Assembly (NCBI RefSeq): GCF_010747415.1
Contig: NZ_JAAGNZ010000001.1
Span: 3,224,001 to 3,288,000, forward strand
Length of the DNA: 64,000 nt
Source: Spirosoma agri
GTDB taxonomy: Bacteria; Bacteroidota; Bacteroidia; Cytophagales; Spirosomataceae
Reading direction: 5' to 3'
The first letter of the stretch is position 1, and every line of letters begins with the position of its first letter. Shown here in pieces: positions 54,037-62,725 of the stretch. A model generated the notes under the pieces. That model did not search any database. It saw nothing but the letters and a program-made list of their open reading frames with translations, and was not told the origin of the DNA. The translations under genes were made by a program, and so were the position numbers.

Positions 54037-54369
54037 ATGGAAGGTCTTCTTTTTATTGTGTTTGTTTTGCTGCTCTTAGTCTGGGCTCTGAGCAAGCCTA
54101 TCAATTCTAACCAATCCAGGTCTATGTTTAAGTTAGGTCAAAAGCTCCGTTGCAAGGTCACCGGCTTCGAAGGCATTGCCATTGTTAAATGTGAGTACAT
54201 CAATGGCTGCGTGCAGTACTGTCTGAAACCTCCGGCAAAGGATGGTAAGATGCTGGAAGGGGAATACGTCGATCAGCAGCAGCTGGAGATAATCGACGAG
54301 GGCATCAGTAACGTGATCACCGCGAAAGAAACCGGCGGTATCATGCCCGATATGCCGAAGTACCGGTAA
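54037..54369 (+). CDS. Membrane-anchored small phage protein, SH3-like domain
   Basis: 110 residues: N-terminal membrane helix (about 3-19) and a soluble part with FKLGQKLRCKVTGFEGIAIVKCEYINGC, resembling small beta-barrel KOW/SH3-like domains of phage proteins. Function unknown. Four bases after the previous stop. Confidence 0.55.
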   Translation: MEGLLFIVFVLLLLVWALSKPINSNQSRSMFKLGQKLRCKVTGFEGIAIVKCEYINGCVQYCLKPPAKDGKMLEGEYVDQQQLEIIDEGISNVITAKETGGIMPDMPKYR

Positions 54370-54446
54370 GACTCATTCGCCATAAAAGACAAAACCCCGA
54401 GCAAGGTGCCGGGGCTAGTGCAGTTCATATTTTACATCATAAAGGT

Positions 54447-54713
54447 ATGTCAAATTCTGAAGTCATCAAAACGGATGGTATTCACTGGGATCCAAATTCT
54501 GTCCTGAACAGCCCACCATCAGCCATTAGTCAGTTTACTACCGAACTGTCAGCACTCATGAAACGCCACGGCATTGATCAGCACGTAGTGGTCTATACGC
54601 TCTTACCGAACGGATCAGTACTAAGCTTCACCAGCGACTATGCGCTCGTCGAAGCGCATAGTCTTATCACGGCGCGTGTTCATCAGATTAAATCCAGCCA
54701 AACCAATTCCTAG
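54447..54713 (+). CDS. Small phage protein of unknown function
   Basis: 88 residues, soluble, helix (FTTELSALMKRHGID) then strands (HVVVYTLLPNGSVLSFTSDYALVEA). A 10-bp perfect hairpin lies within the coding sequence at 54636-54663. Two bases before the YopX gene. Confidence 0.5.
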   Translation: MSNSEVIKTDGIHWDPNSVLNSPPSAISQFTTELSALMKRHGIDQHVVVYTLLPNGSVLSFTSDYALVEAHSLITARVHQIKSSQTNS

Positions 54714-54715
54714 CC

Positions 54716-55216
54716 ATGCGATCAATAAAGAAGTTTCGCGTTTGGCACGCTCCATCGCGTCGGATGTATTTTCATGAACTAGTCGCGCTGACGGCAGAAT
54801 CAATAGCCCTACTGGACGGAACGGTATTGCCGATGTCGGAATGTGAGCTGGTTCAGAATACGGGTAAACGGGATCGTGAACAAACGGACTTGTATGAAGG
54901 CGATATCGTGCTGTATCACTATCAGAATGAGGATCACAGTGAAAGCTACGCCTGTTACTATGTAGCCGAATTTCAGGATGGTTCGTTTGGTTTGCGCTCC
55001 GGATTCGGTAAGGATGAAGACGATTTCAATCCCTTCAATGAGATCCGGGTTACTGAAATCATTGTTGGCAACTGCTTTCAACATCCGGACTTACTGGATC
55101 TGGTCAATCAGAGTAAAAACTTCTCCGGCCTCGATGAGATCAGGGCGTTGGGCCTACCCTACCAGTCGGTTAAAAATCAACAGATCCAAAAACTCCTTAG
55201 CCAGCCTGCGTTATGA
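54716..55216 (+). CDS. YopX family phage protein
   Basis: 166 residues. YopX pattern: KKFRVWHAPSRRMYF at the start, the block LVQNTGKRDREQTDLYEGDIV in two parts, and VGNCFQHPDLL near the end. YopX proteins occur in many tailed-phage early regions; function unknown. Overlaps the next gene by four bases. Confidence 0.8.
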   Translation: MRSIKKFRVWHAPSRRMYFHELVALTAESIALLDGTVLPMSECELVQNTGKRDREQTDLYEGDIVLYHYQNEDHSESYACYYVAEFQDGSFGLRSGFGKDEDDFNPFNEIRVTEIIVGNCFQHPDLLDLVNQSKNFSGLDEIRALGLPYQSVKNQQIQKLLSQPAL

Positions 55217-55845
55217 AAAAAATAAAATGGACAGAAGAGCGCCTTACTTACCTGGTAGAAAATTATCAGCACCGTACCGACGTTCAGATAGCTACCGAAA
55301 TCGGTCTCGCAAAAGGAGCAGTTAAGGCTAAACGGTACGCGTTAGGCTTGCACAGCTACCACAAGAACGGCCGGAAATCGTACAGATGGACTCCCGAGCA
55401 GGAAGCTTACCTGCTGGAGCAAAGTAAGACCCAGCCAATCAAATTGATTGCCAAGGAGCTAGGCTTTACATATGGTGCCACCGTCGAACGTTTGCTTAAA
55501 CTTCGGCATGCCGACGATCGGGCGTTGGCAAAGGTCGGTTCGTACACGGCACAGGAAATAGCTTATATAAAAGCGAATTTCTATACCAAAACGCTTAACC
55601 AGATTGGCAAGGAGTTGGGCCGTACCAAAGTAAGTATATACCATAAAGCGCGTGGTCTGGGGTTACATCGAACCGACGAGAACCGATCTCAAATTACGCA
55701 AACCCCTACGAGCTTTACCGATCGGCAGATAGCCCGGTATCTGGCTTCTTCAAAGCTTGAGTTGCAGCAAGAGCTGTTAAGATACCCCGAGTTGATTGAT
55801 CTGAAAAGAAAACAGTACGTATTAAACCGCACCCTAAAAGCATGA
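55213..55845 (+). CDS. DNA-binding protein with three Myb/SANT-like repeats
   Basis: 210 residues. Three successive units of about 45-50 residues, each opening with a W/Y-T-x-E-x-xYL pattern: KWTEERLTYLVEN (4-16), RWTPEQEAYLLEQ and SYTAQEIAYIKAN, followed by helix-turn-helix-like IATEIG, IAKELG and IGKELGRTKVSIYHKARGLG. These suggest sequence-specific DNA binding, perhaps control of late genes or replication. ATGA overlaps on both sides. Confidence 0.7.
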   Translation: MKKIKWTEERLTYLVENYQHRTDVQIATEIGLAKGAVKAKRYALGLHSYHKNGRKSYRWTPEQEAYLLEQSKTQPIKLIAKELGFTYGATVERLLKLRHADDRALAKVGSYTAQEIAYIKANFYTKTLNQIGKELGRTKVSIYHKARGLGLHRTDENRSQITQTPTSFTDRQIARYLASSKLELQQELLRYPELIDLKRKQYVLNRTLKA

Positions 55846-56288
55846 AAGCAGTAACCATTCGTCTCGAAGAACGCCTTCAATCCATGAAAGGCCAAACCTT
55901 CTTATACAAAACGTTCCCGACGGTTATAATCACCTATAACTTCGACGGAGACTACTGCACGGTCGCTACCGATCGGCAGTGGATCACCCGCCCCGTCTCC
56001 GAGTTAATTAAGTTGCTGGATGACTTTCTTCCCTGTGAAGAGGATGAGCAGGAAGTATACCCGGCCCGTATACCGCAGGAGACGTTCGAAGTACCAAAGA
56101 TCGAAATGACGCAGCGGTTTACCAGTCTGGCCGATATCGTGATGGAGAACATTACCAAGGTCAAACAGGACAGTGCTTACGTTGCCCAGGCGCAGGTCAT
56201 CAATAATTCAGTCAATATGATCATTAAAATGGCACAAACTGAAATTGAGGCTGTGAAAACCGTACACGAAATCATTCAACATCGATAA
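55842..56288 (+). CDS. Phage protein of unknown function
   Basis: 148 residues, soluble. The N-terminal half is beta-rich with YNFDGDYCTVATDRQW; the C-terminal half is helical (SVNMIIKMAQTEIEAVKTVHEIIQ). No family recognised. Ends the first early operon, followed by a strong terminator. Confidence 0.55.
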   Translation: MKAVTIRLEERLQSMKGQTFLYKTFPTVIITYNFDGDYCTVATDRQWITRPVSELIKLLDDFLPCEEDEQEVYPARIPQETFEVPKIEMTQRFTSLADIVMENITKVKQDSAYVAQAQVINNSVNMIIKMAQTEIEAVKTVHEIIQHR

Positions 56289-56294
56289 ATCACC

Positions 56295-56324
56295 GGTCCG
56301 TAGTTCATTGCTACGGACCTTTTT
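56295..56324 (+). terminator. Rho-independent terminator of first early operon
   Basis: GGTCCGTAG and CTACGGACC around a 7-nt loop, then TTTTT. It separates the first eight or so early genes from the replication genes, so read-through or antitermination would be needed for the latter unless they have their own promoter. Confidence 0.85.
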
Positions 56325-56354
56325 ACCTAAACCAATCAAATTTAACGGTGATCA

Positions 56355-57029
56355 ATGAAGCATCTGCCTATCGTTTTGCCACCACATAAGCTTGAGTCGA
56401 TTCTGGACGGGCGGGCTACGCAGTTACGCGTCCCACTCGATCCACAACCGGCTAAGCACCTGACGGATTTTTATCCACCCAGTCAATACCGTAAAGGTTT
56501 TGAGTTCTACGTATACCATCCACCGTTCGAGCAATCGACCAGTAAAGAGGCTGTTCGAAAGTATCCCGAAGTGCATTGTCCCTACGGCAAACGGGGTGAC
56601 CTTTTATACGTTCAGGAAGAGTGGAGCACGATCGGTGCTACCAGTCAGGATCTGATTCTAAAGGCCACCACCATGCCTGGTATCTTCTCGGATCAGCATA
56701 AAAACAAACCCTGGCAGCCGCCGAATACAATGCCAAAGAAGGTCGCCCGTTTGTGGCTCAAGGTTACCGATGTCGGTATCGAGCGGGCCCAGTCGATCGA
56801 TAAGCCCGGCGCTTTGTGTGAAGGGCCAACCCCATTACCGGCGTGTAATATTGCCGGGTTTGCTCCCGCGTACGTCAATCATTACGCGGATGGCAATTTC
56901 TTTTGTCTGGGCTCGACAGTTGCCTTTAAGCAATGGTTCATGGCTGTCTATGGCCGTGAGTTCTACGACCGCAACCCCTGGGTCTGGGTTGTCACGTTTA
57001 CCCGTACTGACTCACCACTTAAATTATGA
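56355..57029 (+). CDS. ASCH-like phage protein
   Basis: 224 residues resembling phage proteins with an ASCH/PUA-like RNA-binding fold: LESILDGRATQLRVPL at the start, CPYGKRGDLLYVQEEW in the middle and FKQWFMAVYGREFYDRNPWVWVVTFTR at the end. Often annotated as morphogenetic protein of phage, but a nucleic-acid-linked role fits the fold better. Overlaps the replication gene by four bases. Confidence 0.7.
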   Translation: MKHLPIVLPPHKLESILDGRATQLRVPLDPQPAKHLTDFYPPSQYRKGFEFYVYHPPFEQSTSKEAVRKYPEVHCPYGKRGDLLYVQEEWSTIGATSQDLILKATTMPGIFSDQHKNKPWQPPNTMPKKVARLWLKVTDVGIERAQSIDKPGALCEGPTPLPACNIAGFAPAYVNHYADGNFFCLGSTVAFKQWFMAVYGREFYDRNPWVWVVTFTRTDSPLKL

Positions 57030-57790
57030 CTGGCTACGAGCTAACAAAAGTCTTCTGGATGATAAGCGACGAAAATGAGGCTATGCAATTAAAATGCACA
57101 GGCAATCATCTAGCGCTTTATACATGGATATGCGAATTGAGGAATCAAGTTCAGACCTATTCGCCGAATCGCGAATTGATGGATTTGCCGACTAAGTATA
57201 CGATGGACCGCTCCTTTATTGGCTCGGACAAGACACTTAAAAACTGTATTGATGACCTGGCTGAATGGGGTATCATTGAGATCATTTCCCGGTCTCAGGG
57301 AAGTGTAACCAAAATAAAGCTGGCTATCGCATATTTACGGAAGATGTACGGAAGTGATGCGGAAGATGAACGGATGTCGAACGGAAGTGCTACGGATGAA
57401 GTGCGGACAACTAAAACAGTAAAAACTATACAAACTAATAAAACAAAGAAAACAAATAAGGGTGTTGTTGATTTTTCCTTTCCATCCTTTGCTACCGATG
57501 CGTTCAAACTGGTCTGGTCACAGCTAATCGGTCAGCCGAAATGGAAAGGCAAGTCAGCCGAGGCACTTCAAAAGTCGCTTGACAAACTGGCCAAATACGA
57601 TGAGGCATTTTGTGTCCAGCAGATGAATGAAGCCATCGAAAACAATTGGCAGGGTGTCGTTTTTCCCAAACGTGGTACGCTGCCGAGCACCGACGAACTG
57701 TGGCTGGAGTGGCAAGCTACCTTAACCGGACAGAAACAGGTCAAGCAATCAACGACTAAACGTCCCACTGCACCGGGTCAAACGCGATGA
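57026..57790 (+). CDS. Phage replication protein O-like
   Basis: 254 residues. N-terminal winged-helix-like region (LALYTWICELRNQVQ; DKTLKNCIDDLAEWGIIEII), a Lys/Thr-rich linker (about 125-147) and a C-terminal helical region resembling helicase-loading DnaD/RepO-type tails (WQGVVFPKRGTLPSTDELW). It directly precedes, with ATGA overlap, a DnaB helicase gene, the O-P-like order. Probably binds the phage origin and loads the helicase. Confidence 0.65.
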   Translation: MTGYELTKVFWMISDENEAMQLKCTGNHLALYTWICELRNQVQTYSPNRELMDLPTKYTMDRSFIGSDKTLKNCIDDLAEWGIIEIISRSQGSVTKIKLAIAYLRKMYGSDAEDERMSNGSATDEVRTTKTVKTIQTNKTKKTNKGVVDFSFPSFATDAFKLVWSQLIGQPKWKGKSAEALQKSLDKLAKYDEAFCVQQMNEAIENNWQGVVFPKRGTLPSTDELWLEWQATLTGQKQVKQSTTKRPTAPGQTR

Positions 57791-59187
57791 ATCACGAATT
57801 AATGGCCAATCACCTGGTCAACGTCGACGAGCCACTGGAAGCCATGGTCCTGGGTTCAGTCATCAATTTTCCCAAGTTGGCCAGTACGATGGTTCAATAC
57901 ATCAAGAAACCGGTGGTATTTTACAACCGGCAGCATCAGGCCGTGTACCAAGCGATTGTATCGCTCTATCAGGAGGGGGAACCGATTGATCTGGTAATCA
58001 TCAACCGGTGGCTTCGGGCCAACAAGGCAGAGGAAACAATCGATGCTGTATTTCTAACTGAATTAACCGGCCAGGGCAATCTTAATTCAATTTACAGGCA
58101 TTGTAATTTATTATTCCAGCTGGCCATCAAACGGTACCTGGCATCATACGGTGCCGACTTACGGCGCTTGTCATTGGAGGCCGATACGGATCCGCTTAAG
58201 CTGCTCAGTACGCTGGCCGGGAATATTGATTCGATTTTGGGAAATCTTGCGTCGATGCAGGAAAAAACGGCGAACGACTACATGAATGAAGTCTTCACCG
58301 ATATCATCGAAAAACAGGACGGCCGTAAAAAAGGGATTCTTTTCGACGTCAAAGAACTCGACGAACGAACGGGCGGGTTTGCTCCCGGCAATTATATCGT
58401 CCTGGCCGCTGGTACGGGCATGGGAAAAACCGGGTTTATGATTCACGCCATTCGTCATCAATGTCTGATCGAGAAGAACCCGATTGGAGTCGTTACGCTT
58501 GAAATGAGCGGAGCCGAGTACATGGCCCGGTTGATAGCCGCTGAAACGGATTACTCTAATTCGGAATTGAATCGAGCAATGTCAGTCGATGTGAGCACGC
58601 TTTATCAACGTACGGGTCGGTTAGTGGACATGCCCCTGCACATTCATGATAAGCCCGTTGAATCGATCGAGCTTCAGTATATCATCCGGGAATGGGTTCG
58701 GCGAAAAAAGGTCAAGATGGTTGTCATCGATTACATCCAGCTGGTTGAGGATCCACGGTATCCTAACGCGCGGGACCGGGTATCCGCTATGAGTCGAGCC
58801 TTGAAGAATTTAGCCCGGGAATTAGGTATCGTTATCGTTGCCGTTTCGCAAATGAGCCGTGATTGGGAAAAGCGAAAAGAATTCGACAAACGCCCCCAGT
58901 TGTCAGACCTGAAAGAAACCAGCCAGCTGGAGCAGGACGGGAACGCGGTTCTGTTTCTATTTCGTCCTTTCAAATATGGACTTCAATACGAAGATGGTTC
59001 AGCCGATGAACACACCATGGAACTGCACGCCCTGAAACTTCGGGGAGCCAGAGCAACGGATCGGGATGACCCCTGGCTTTTGGATTATGATGGAGCCTGT
59101 AATCGACTGGCTAGGTTCGCATCGTTGCGGTATGGAACGCTTACACCAATAGCTGATATCAACGAAAATCGAGAGCCCAATTTCTAA
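57787..59187 (+). CDS. DnaB-family replicative helicase
   Basis: 466 residues. N-terminal DnaB helical domain (about 10-110, EAMVLGSVINFP) and RecA-like domain (about 180-450) with Walker A AAGTGMGKT (207-215), Walker B VVIDYIQLV and the arginine-finger-type region LSDLKETSQLEQDGNAVLFL. Hexameric 5'-3' helicase at the phage replication fork. A primase is not visible, so the host DnaG may be recruited. Confidence 0.92.
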   Translation: MNHELMANHLVNVDEPLEAMVLGSVINFPKLASTMVQYIKKPVVFYNRQHQAVYQAIVSLYQEGEPIDLVIINRWLRANKAEETIDAVFLTELTGQGNLNSIYRHCNLLFQLAIKRYLASYGADLRRLSLEADTDPLKLLSTLAGNIDSILGNLASMQEKTANDYMNEVFTDIIEKQDGRKKGILFDVKELDERTGGFAPGNYIVLAAGTGMGKTGFMIHAIRHQCLIEKNPIGVVTLEMSGAEYMARLIAAETDYSNSELNRAMSVDVSTLYQRTGRLVDMPLHIHDKPVESIELQYIIREWVRRKKVKMVVIDYIQLVEDPRYPNARDRVSAMSRALKNLARELGIVIVAVSQMSRDWEKRKEFDKRPQLSDLKETSQLEQDGNAVLFLFRPFKYGLQYEDGSADEHTMELHALKLRGARATDRDDPWLLDYDGACNRLARFASLRYGTLTPIADINENREPNF

Positions 59188-59216
59188 ATTAAGAGAACAA
59201 CCACTAAATCAATGCG

Positions 59217-59246
59217 TTTTGCCATTCCGTCGAATTAGCTACATTG
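59217..59246 (+). promoter_or_regulatory. Candidate promoter of packaging genes
   Basis: TTTTG at 59217-59221 and TACATTG at 59240-59246, spacer 18, near the Bacteroidota consensus TTTG/TAnnTTTG; about 28 nt before the ATG at 59274. A palindrome GCTACATTGTAGC overlaps the -7 box and could be a repressor site. Confidence 0.4.
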
Positions 59247-59273
59247 TAGCCCTATTCTAAACCCTAATTAAAC

Positions 59274-59753
59274 ATGGAAGGACAAAGTTTACGAGTCGAA
59301 TACACAATGAAGGTATCGGACATCCTACATAACAATCACCGGAGCCTACCTAATGGTTGGACTCTCTATGTTGAGATGACTGATAATGATCAGTACCATA
59401 AGGCAAAAGAAATTTATAAAGGATATGAACACTTTGATGATTTCGAGGGTGAAGTTGATAGCGTCCTTAATGCCTTGGAAGCTATAATTAATGTCTTTGG
59501 CTTGCCAAGTGCTGGTGATGGGTTCATGACCGACGATGTTATGAACTACTTTGTTCGTTCAAGGCGGTTCATTCCGACAGACAAGGCGATTTTTATTTGT
59601 TTCATGGCTGATGATGGCGCTTTTGAGATAACTATGGAGTTCGGTGAAGAGAATGAGCATCATACAGATGAAGAGTTTGAAGAGGACTTTGAGGACGATG
59701 ATGATGAGTCAAATACGCTACCTCGTGCCCCTATTGATCCACGTTTAAATTAA
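59274..59753 (+). CDS. Acidic phage protein of unknown function
   Basis: 159 residues, the last third extremely acidic (GEENEHHTDEEFEEDFEDDD). The N-terminal part is a mixed alpha/beta fold (EYTMKVSDILHNNHRSLPNG). No family recognised; such tails are common in DNA-mimic or chaperone-like phage proteins. Thirteen bases before the terminase small subunit gene, so probably co-transcribed with it. Confidence 0.55.
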   Translation: MEGQSLRVEYTMKVSDILHNNHRSLPNGWTLYVEMTDNDQYHKAKEIYKGYEHFDDFEGEVDSVLNALEAIINVFGLPSAGDGFMTDDVMNYFVRSRRFIPTDKAIFICFMADDGAFEITMEFGEENEHHTDEEFEEDFEDDDDESNTLPRAPIDPRLN

Positions 59754-59766
59754 TTAACTTCGGGGC

Positions 59767-60315
59767 ATGGCAGCTCCTTACGGAAACTTATACGGACTTG
59801 GCAATCATAGTGCCGGTCGACCACCCTTATACTCCGACCCCGCAGCTTTTCAAGCTAAGGTGCTGGAGTATTTTGTTTGGTGTGAAGGCGAATCACATAT
59901 CGAATCAAAGACTGTTCGTCGAAAGCGGAAAGATCCCGAATCCGGAAAGAATAAAATGGTCGACGTCGAGGAAGATCAGCTGATCTGGGATCGTAATCCC
60001 GAACGGCCGACCTGGACTAGACTTGCCTTGTATCTTGGTTTCGAATCGCGTAAATCACTTCACGATTATTCGAAGAAGGAAGCATTTAGTTACCCGATAA
60101 AAAGGGCGCTAATGGTGATTGAATCGCTTTACGAAGAGGGTTTGTGGTCATCGTCTCCAGCTGGAGTCATCTTCGCATTGAAGAATCTGGGATGGGTTGA
60201 TAAAACCGAAGTTGCGCATTCAGGTGAGGTGAAAACGAACGGTTTTATCGGTAAGACTGATGAAGAGTTACGAGCTGAACTGGCTAAATTGAAAAAGCAA
60301 AAAGGTAAACAGTAA
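59767..60315 (+). CDS. Terminase small subunit (TerS)
   Basis: 182 residues of the gp3-like DNA-packaging protein type: AGRPPLYSDPAAFQAKVLEYF, WTRLALYLGFESRKSLHDYSKK as helix-turn-helix, ALKNLGWVDKTEV and a Lys-rich tail. It recognises the packaging site and hands DNA to the large subunit, encoded two genes later. Confidence 0.85.
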   Translation: MAAPYGNLYGLGNHSAGRPPLYSDPAAFQAKVLEYFVWCEGESHIESKTVRRKRKDPESGKNKMVDVEEDQLIWDRNPERPTWTRLALYLGFESRKSLHDYSKKEAFSYPIKRALMVIESLYEEGLWSSSPAGVIFALKNLGWVDKTEVAHSGEVKTNGFIGKTDEELRAELAKLKKQKGKQ

Positions 60316-60327
60316 GATCATTAACTA

Positions 60328-60471
60328 ATGAACTACAGAGACTTACTAAAAAAGTACATGGAAGGCGTACTGAATGTTGAAGGGGTAGCTTTTATTGGGG
60401 AAGGGCCAGCTCTATCAGAAGCCGAAGAAGCGGCACTCAATGAAATACTAGATGAAATCTGTTCTGAATAA
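60328..60471 (+). CDS. Very small protein between terminase genes
   Basis: 47 residues, acidic, helical (YRDLLKKYMEGV; EAEEAALNEILDEIC). No family known. It sits between terS and terL, 12 and 9 bp away, so is probably translated with them. Confidence 0.5.
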   Translation: MNYRDLLKKYMEGVLNVEGVAFIGEGPALSEAEEAALNEILDEICSE

Positions 60472-60480
60472 GCAAAATTG

Positions 60481-61971
60481 ATGGACGTTGATCTATTCGA
60501 AGACGAAGAACTTGATATCGAGATTGAACTACGGGTTCGTGAGTTAGCCAGGCGCAACTACCTGGACTACATTCAATACGTAAACAATCGGTATGATGCG
60601 CAGGACTTTCACACTGTCATTGCGGATCATCTGCAACGATTCGCTGAAGGCAAGATCAAACGACTGATGGTCACGTGCCCCCCTCAGCATGGCAAATCTG
60701 AATTGTCGACCCGTAACCTGCCCCCCTACCTGTTTGGTCGAAATCCCAACTATCGGCTCGGTGTACTCTCTTTCTCGGCATCCAAGGCCCATAAGTTCAG
60801 TCGTGAGATCCAGCAGAATATCGAATCCGACAAATACAAAGTCTTATTCCCCGATTCCCGGCTGGCAACGCATAAAGATGTTTTAGCCAAACGCACCGAG
60901 CAGGAATTTGATATTGTCGGCAAGCGAGGTAACCTAAAGGCCGTTGGTCGCAATGGTCCACTGACTGGGGATCCGCTCGATATCATCATACTCGATGACT
61001 TGTTCAAGGGCGCTGATGAGGCCAAAGCACCCAAGATTCGGGAAAAGACATGGTCTGACTGGATCGTACCGGTTGTCGAATCCCGGATGCACAATAAGAG
61101 TCAAATGCTGTACGTGACCACCCGGTGGCACGAAGACGATCCGGCCGGCCGGTTCCTGCACCGTGACGGCATCTATTCCAAGAGCAATCCGAACGGGTGG
61201 GTACTGCTCAACTTTGCAGCACTTCGCACGAAGGATGTGCTCAGCTATGATAAACGTAAAGAAGGCGAAGCACTCTGGCCGGCGCAGCACAGTAAAGAAC
61301 GAATGCTGACGATCAAGAAAGATAGCTCAGGTACGTTTGAAGCGTTGTACCAGGGTGATCCGAAACCATCGGAAGAATCAGTCATCTTTAATGATTGGAT
61401 TGAGATCGATGAGTTTCCCGAAGTATATGACGAGCACTTCGTCGGACTTGACTTCGGTTACTCGAACGACCCGACAGCTGCTACTCACATTGCCATTACT
61501 GGTCGCATCATCTACCTCGATGAGCTCTTTTACGAAACGGATCTAACCAATCCGGACATACTTGATCTGTATCTACTCACTGGCATATCTCCCGAGGTGC
61601 AGGTTATCTGTGACGGTGCTGAACCCAAATCGATCGAAGAGCTGAAGCGTGGCCACTACAAACCGGGGGGTGTCAAAGTGCCAGGCATTAACGCCAAGGC
61701 CTGCGTTAAAGGACCAGGCTCGATCAATGCCGGCATCACGAAGCTAAAGGAGTATACGGTCTTCTACACCAAACGCAGCCTGAACATTAAGGCCGAAAAG
61801 AATAACTATGCCTGGGTGATGATGGGTGGTAAGGCAACCAATGAACCGATCGGTGAATGGAATCACGCCATCGATGGCATCCGATCGGCAGTCTTCACCC
61901 AGAAATCAAAGCCACAGGGCGGTACCAGTCGAGTTAAAACCTACCAAGCGAAGTCAGGACGGGCTTATTAA
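60481..61971 (+). CDS. Terminase large subunit (TerL)
   Basis: 496 residues from ATG 60481 (a TTG directly before it is a less likely start). ATPase domain with Walker A CPPQHGKS (66-73) and Walker B IIILDD (168-173); nuclease domain with first metal-binding aspartate D324 in VGLDFGYSNDPTA and a late D in NHAIDGIRSAVF. Pumps DNA into procapsids. Normally the portal gene follows, but here a terminator does. Confidence 0.92.
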   Translation: MDVDLFEDEELDIEIELRVRELARRNYLDYIQYVNNRYDAQDFHTVIADHLQRFAEGKIKRLMVTCPPQHGKSELSTRNLPPYLFGRNPNYRLGVLSFSASKAHKFSREIQQNIESDKYKVLFPDSRLATHKDVLAKRTEQEFDIVGKRGNLKAVGRNGPLTGDPLDIIILDDLFKGADEAKAPKIREKTWSDWIVPVVESRMHNKSQMLYVTTRWHEDDPAGRFLHRDGIYSKSNPNGWVLLNFAALRTKDVLSYDKRKEGEALWPAQHSKERMLTIKKDSSGTFEALYQGDPKPSEESVIFNDWIEIDEFPEVYDEHFVGLDFGYSNDPTAATHIAITGRIIYLDELFYETDLTNPDILDLYLLTGISPEVQVICDGAEPKSIEELKRGHYKPGGVKVPGINAKACVKGPGSINAGITKLKEYTVFYTKRSLNIKAEKNNYAWVMMGGKATNEPIGEWNHAIDGIRSAVFTQKSKPQGGTSRVKTYQAKSGRAY

Positions 61972-62024
61972 CTAAAGTTTTTAAACCGGAGTCAAACCGT
62001 GGTACTGAGGAATCATATACCACT

Positions 62025-62054
62025 AAGTGTCAGAAAGTGCCGGAAAGTGTCACA
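62025..62054 (+). repeat. Three tandem 10-bp repeats behind terL
   Basis: AAGTGTCAGA, AAGTGCCGGA and AAGTGTCACA follow one another without gap, 54 bp after the terL stop. Exact 10-bp spacing makes them a candidate binding array. Confidence 0.65.
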
Positions 62055-62059
62055 CCAAT

Positions 62060-62093
62060 AGCTACCTACTTTTCATTGAGTTAGGTAGCTTTT
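62060..62093 (+). terminator. Terminator of terminase operon
   Basis: AGCTACCTA and TAGGTAGCT pair around a 13-nt loop, followed by TTT. It ends the packaging transcript directly behind terL. Confidence 0.75.
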
Positions 62094-62176
62094 ACATTTG
62101 TTGAGGCTTCCACATTCTTATTCTTACAAACGATCCGTCCGCGATTGTGCAAATAGCTATACTGATTCAGAAGTGT

Positions 62177-62205
62177 TTTGGCCTATATAGTACACTCTAT
62201 AATTG
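62177..62205 (+). promoter_or_regulatory. Candidate promoter of 78-aa gene
   Basis: TTTG at 62177-62180 and TATAATTG at 62198-62205, spacer 17, near the Bacteroidota consensus. The leader would be about 140 nt. Confidence 0.4.
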
Positions 62206-62311
62206 AGGCCATTACATTTACAATCAACCAACAAAATGAAAAAATGATCACTCATAAATAGCAAAACAAATGCTTATTCAAGCAGAAACTGAATAGCTCT
62301 ACATGGAAATT

Positions 62312-62353
62312 ATTTTCAGGAAAAAGTAACCTTAGTTAGGTTTTTCTGAAAAT
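62312..62353 (+). promoter_or_regulatory. Hairpin covering start codon
   Basis: ATTTTCAG at 62312-62319 pairs with CTGAAAAT at 62346-62353, and inside AACCT pairs with AGGTT. The 3' arm covers the first two bases of the ATG at 62352, so it could hide the start from ribosomes. Confidence 0.45.
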
Positions 62354-62588
62354 GATTGACCATATTTTTGATGGAGCAAACAAAACCATAGGGGATTATC
62401 AGCTACGGACCAAAAGGGGAGTCACAAACATATTTATGAATGGTAGCTTTGACCTAATGCTTAAGTCTGAACAGTATACAGGAGAATTTTTACTGGTAAG
62501 ACCTAACAACGTTCCTGTTCTGGGTGGAACCAAGTGGCTAACTTTCCTGATGAAACGGGACTTTATTACTATTGATCGTCCGTTTTAA
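62352..62588 (+). CDS. Small protein of unknown function
   Basis: 78 residues, mixed charge, with strands GDYQLRTKRGVTNIFMNG and FLLVRPNNVP. No family recognised. It has its own candidate promoter and a start codon buried in a hairpin. It stands apart from the terminase operon and may be a cargo gene. Confidence 0.5.
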   Translation: MIDHIFDGANKTIGDYQLRTKRGVTNIFMNGSFDLMLKSEQYTGEFLLVRPNNVPVLGGTKWLTFLMKRDFITIDRPF

Positions 62589-62725
62589 TGACTAGTATCG
62601 GACAGATTTGGTCAATAATTACTATTTTTTTCAATCTTCTAACTATTCAACTTTGCCCAATAGGAAAAAGCAAATAGTTCCCAAACGGCTATAGCACGAG
62701 TTCACTCTTTGCGTAAACATAACAA

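Larger units (their letters stand above)
61972..62351. other. Non-coding stretch behind terL
   Basis: About 380 bases with three 10-bp repeats (62025-62054), a terminator (62060-62093), a promoter candidate (62177-62205) and a hairpin reaching the next start codon (62312-62353). No coding frame of note. Confidence 0.5.

Noticed and set aside
54390..54415. CCCCG...CGGGG hairpin between 54369 and 54447
   Set aside because: The T-rich side is on the minus strand, against the direction of the operon; stem of five pairs only.
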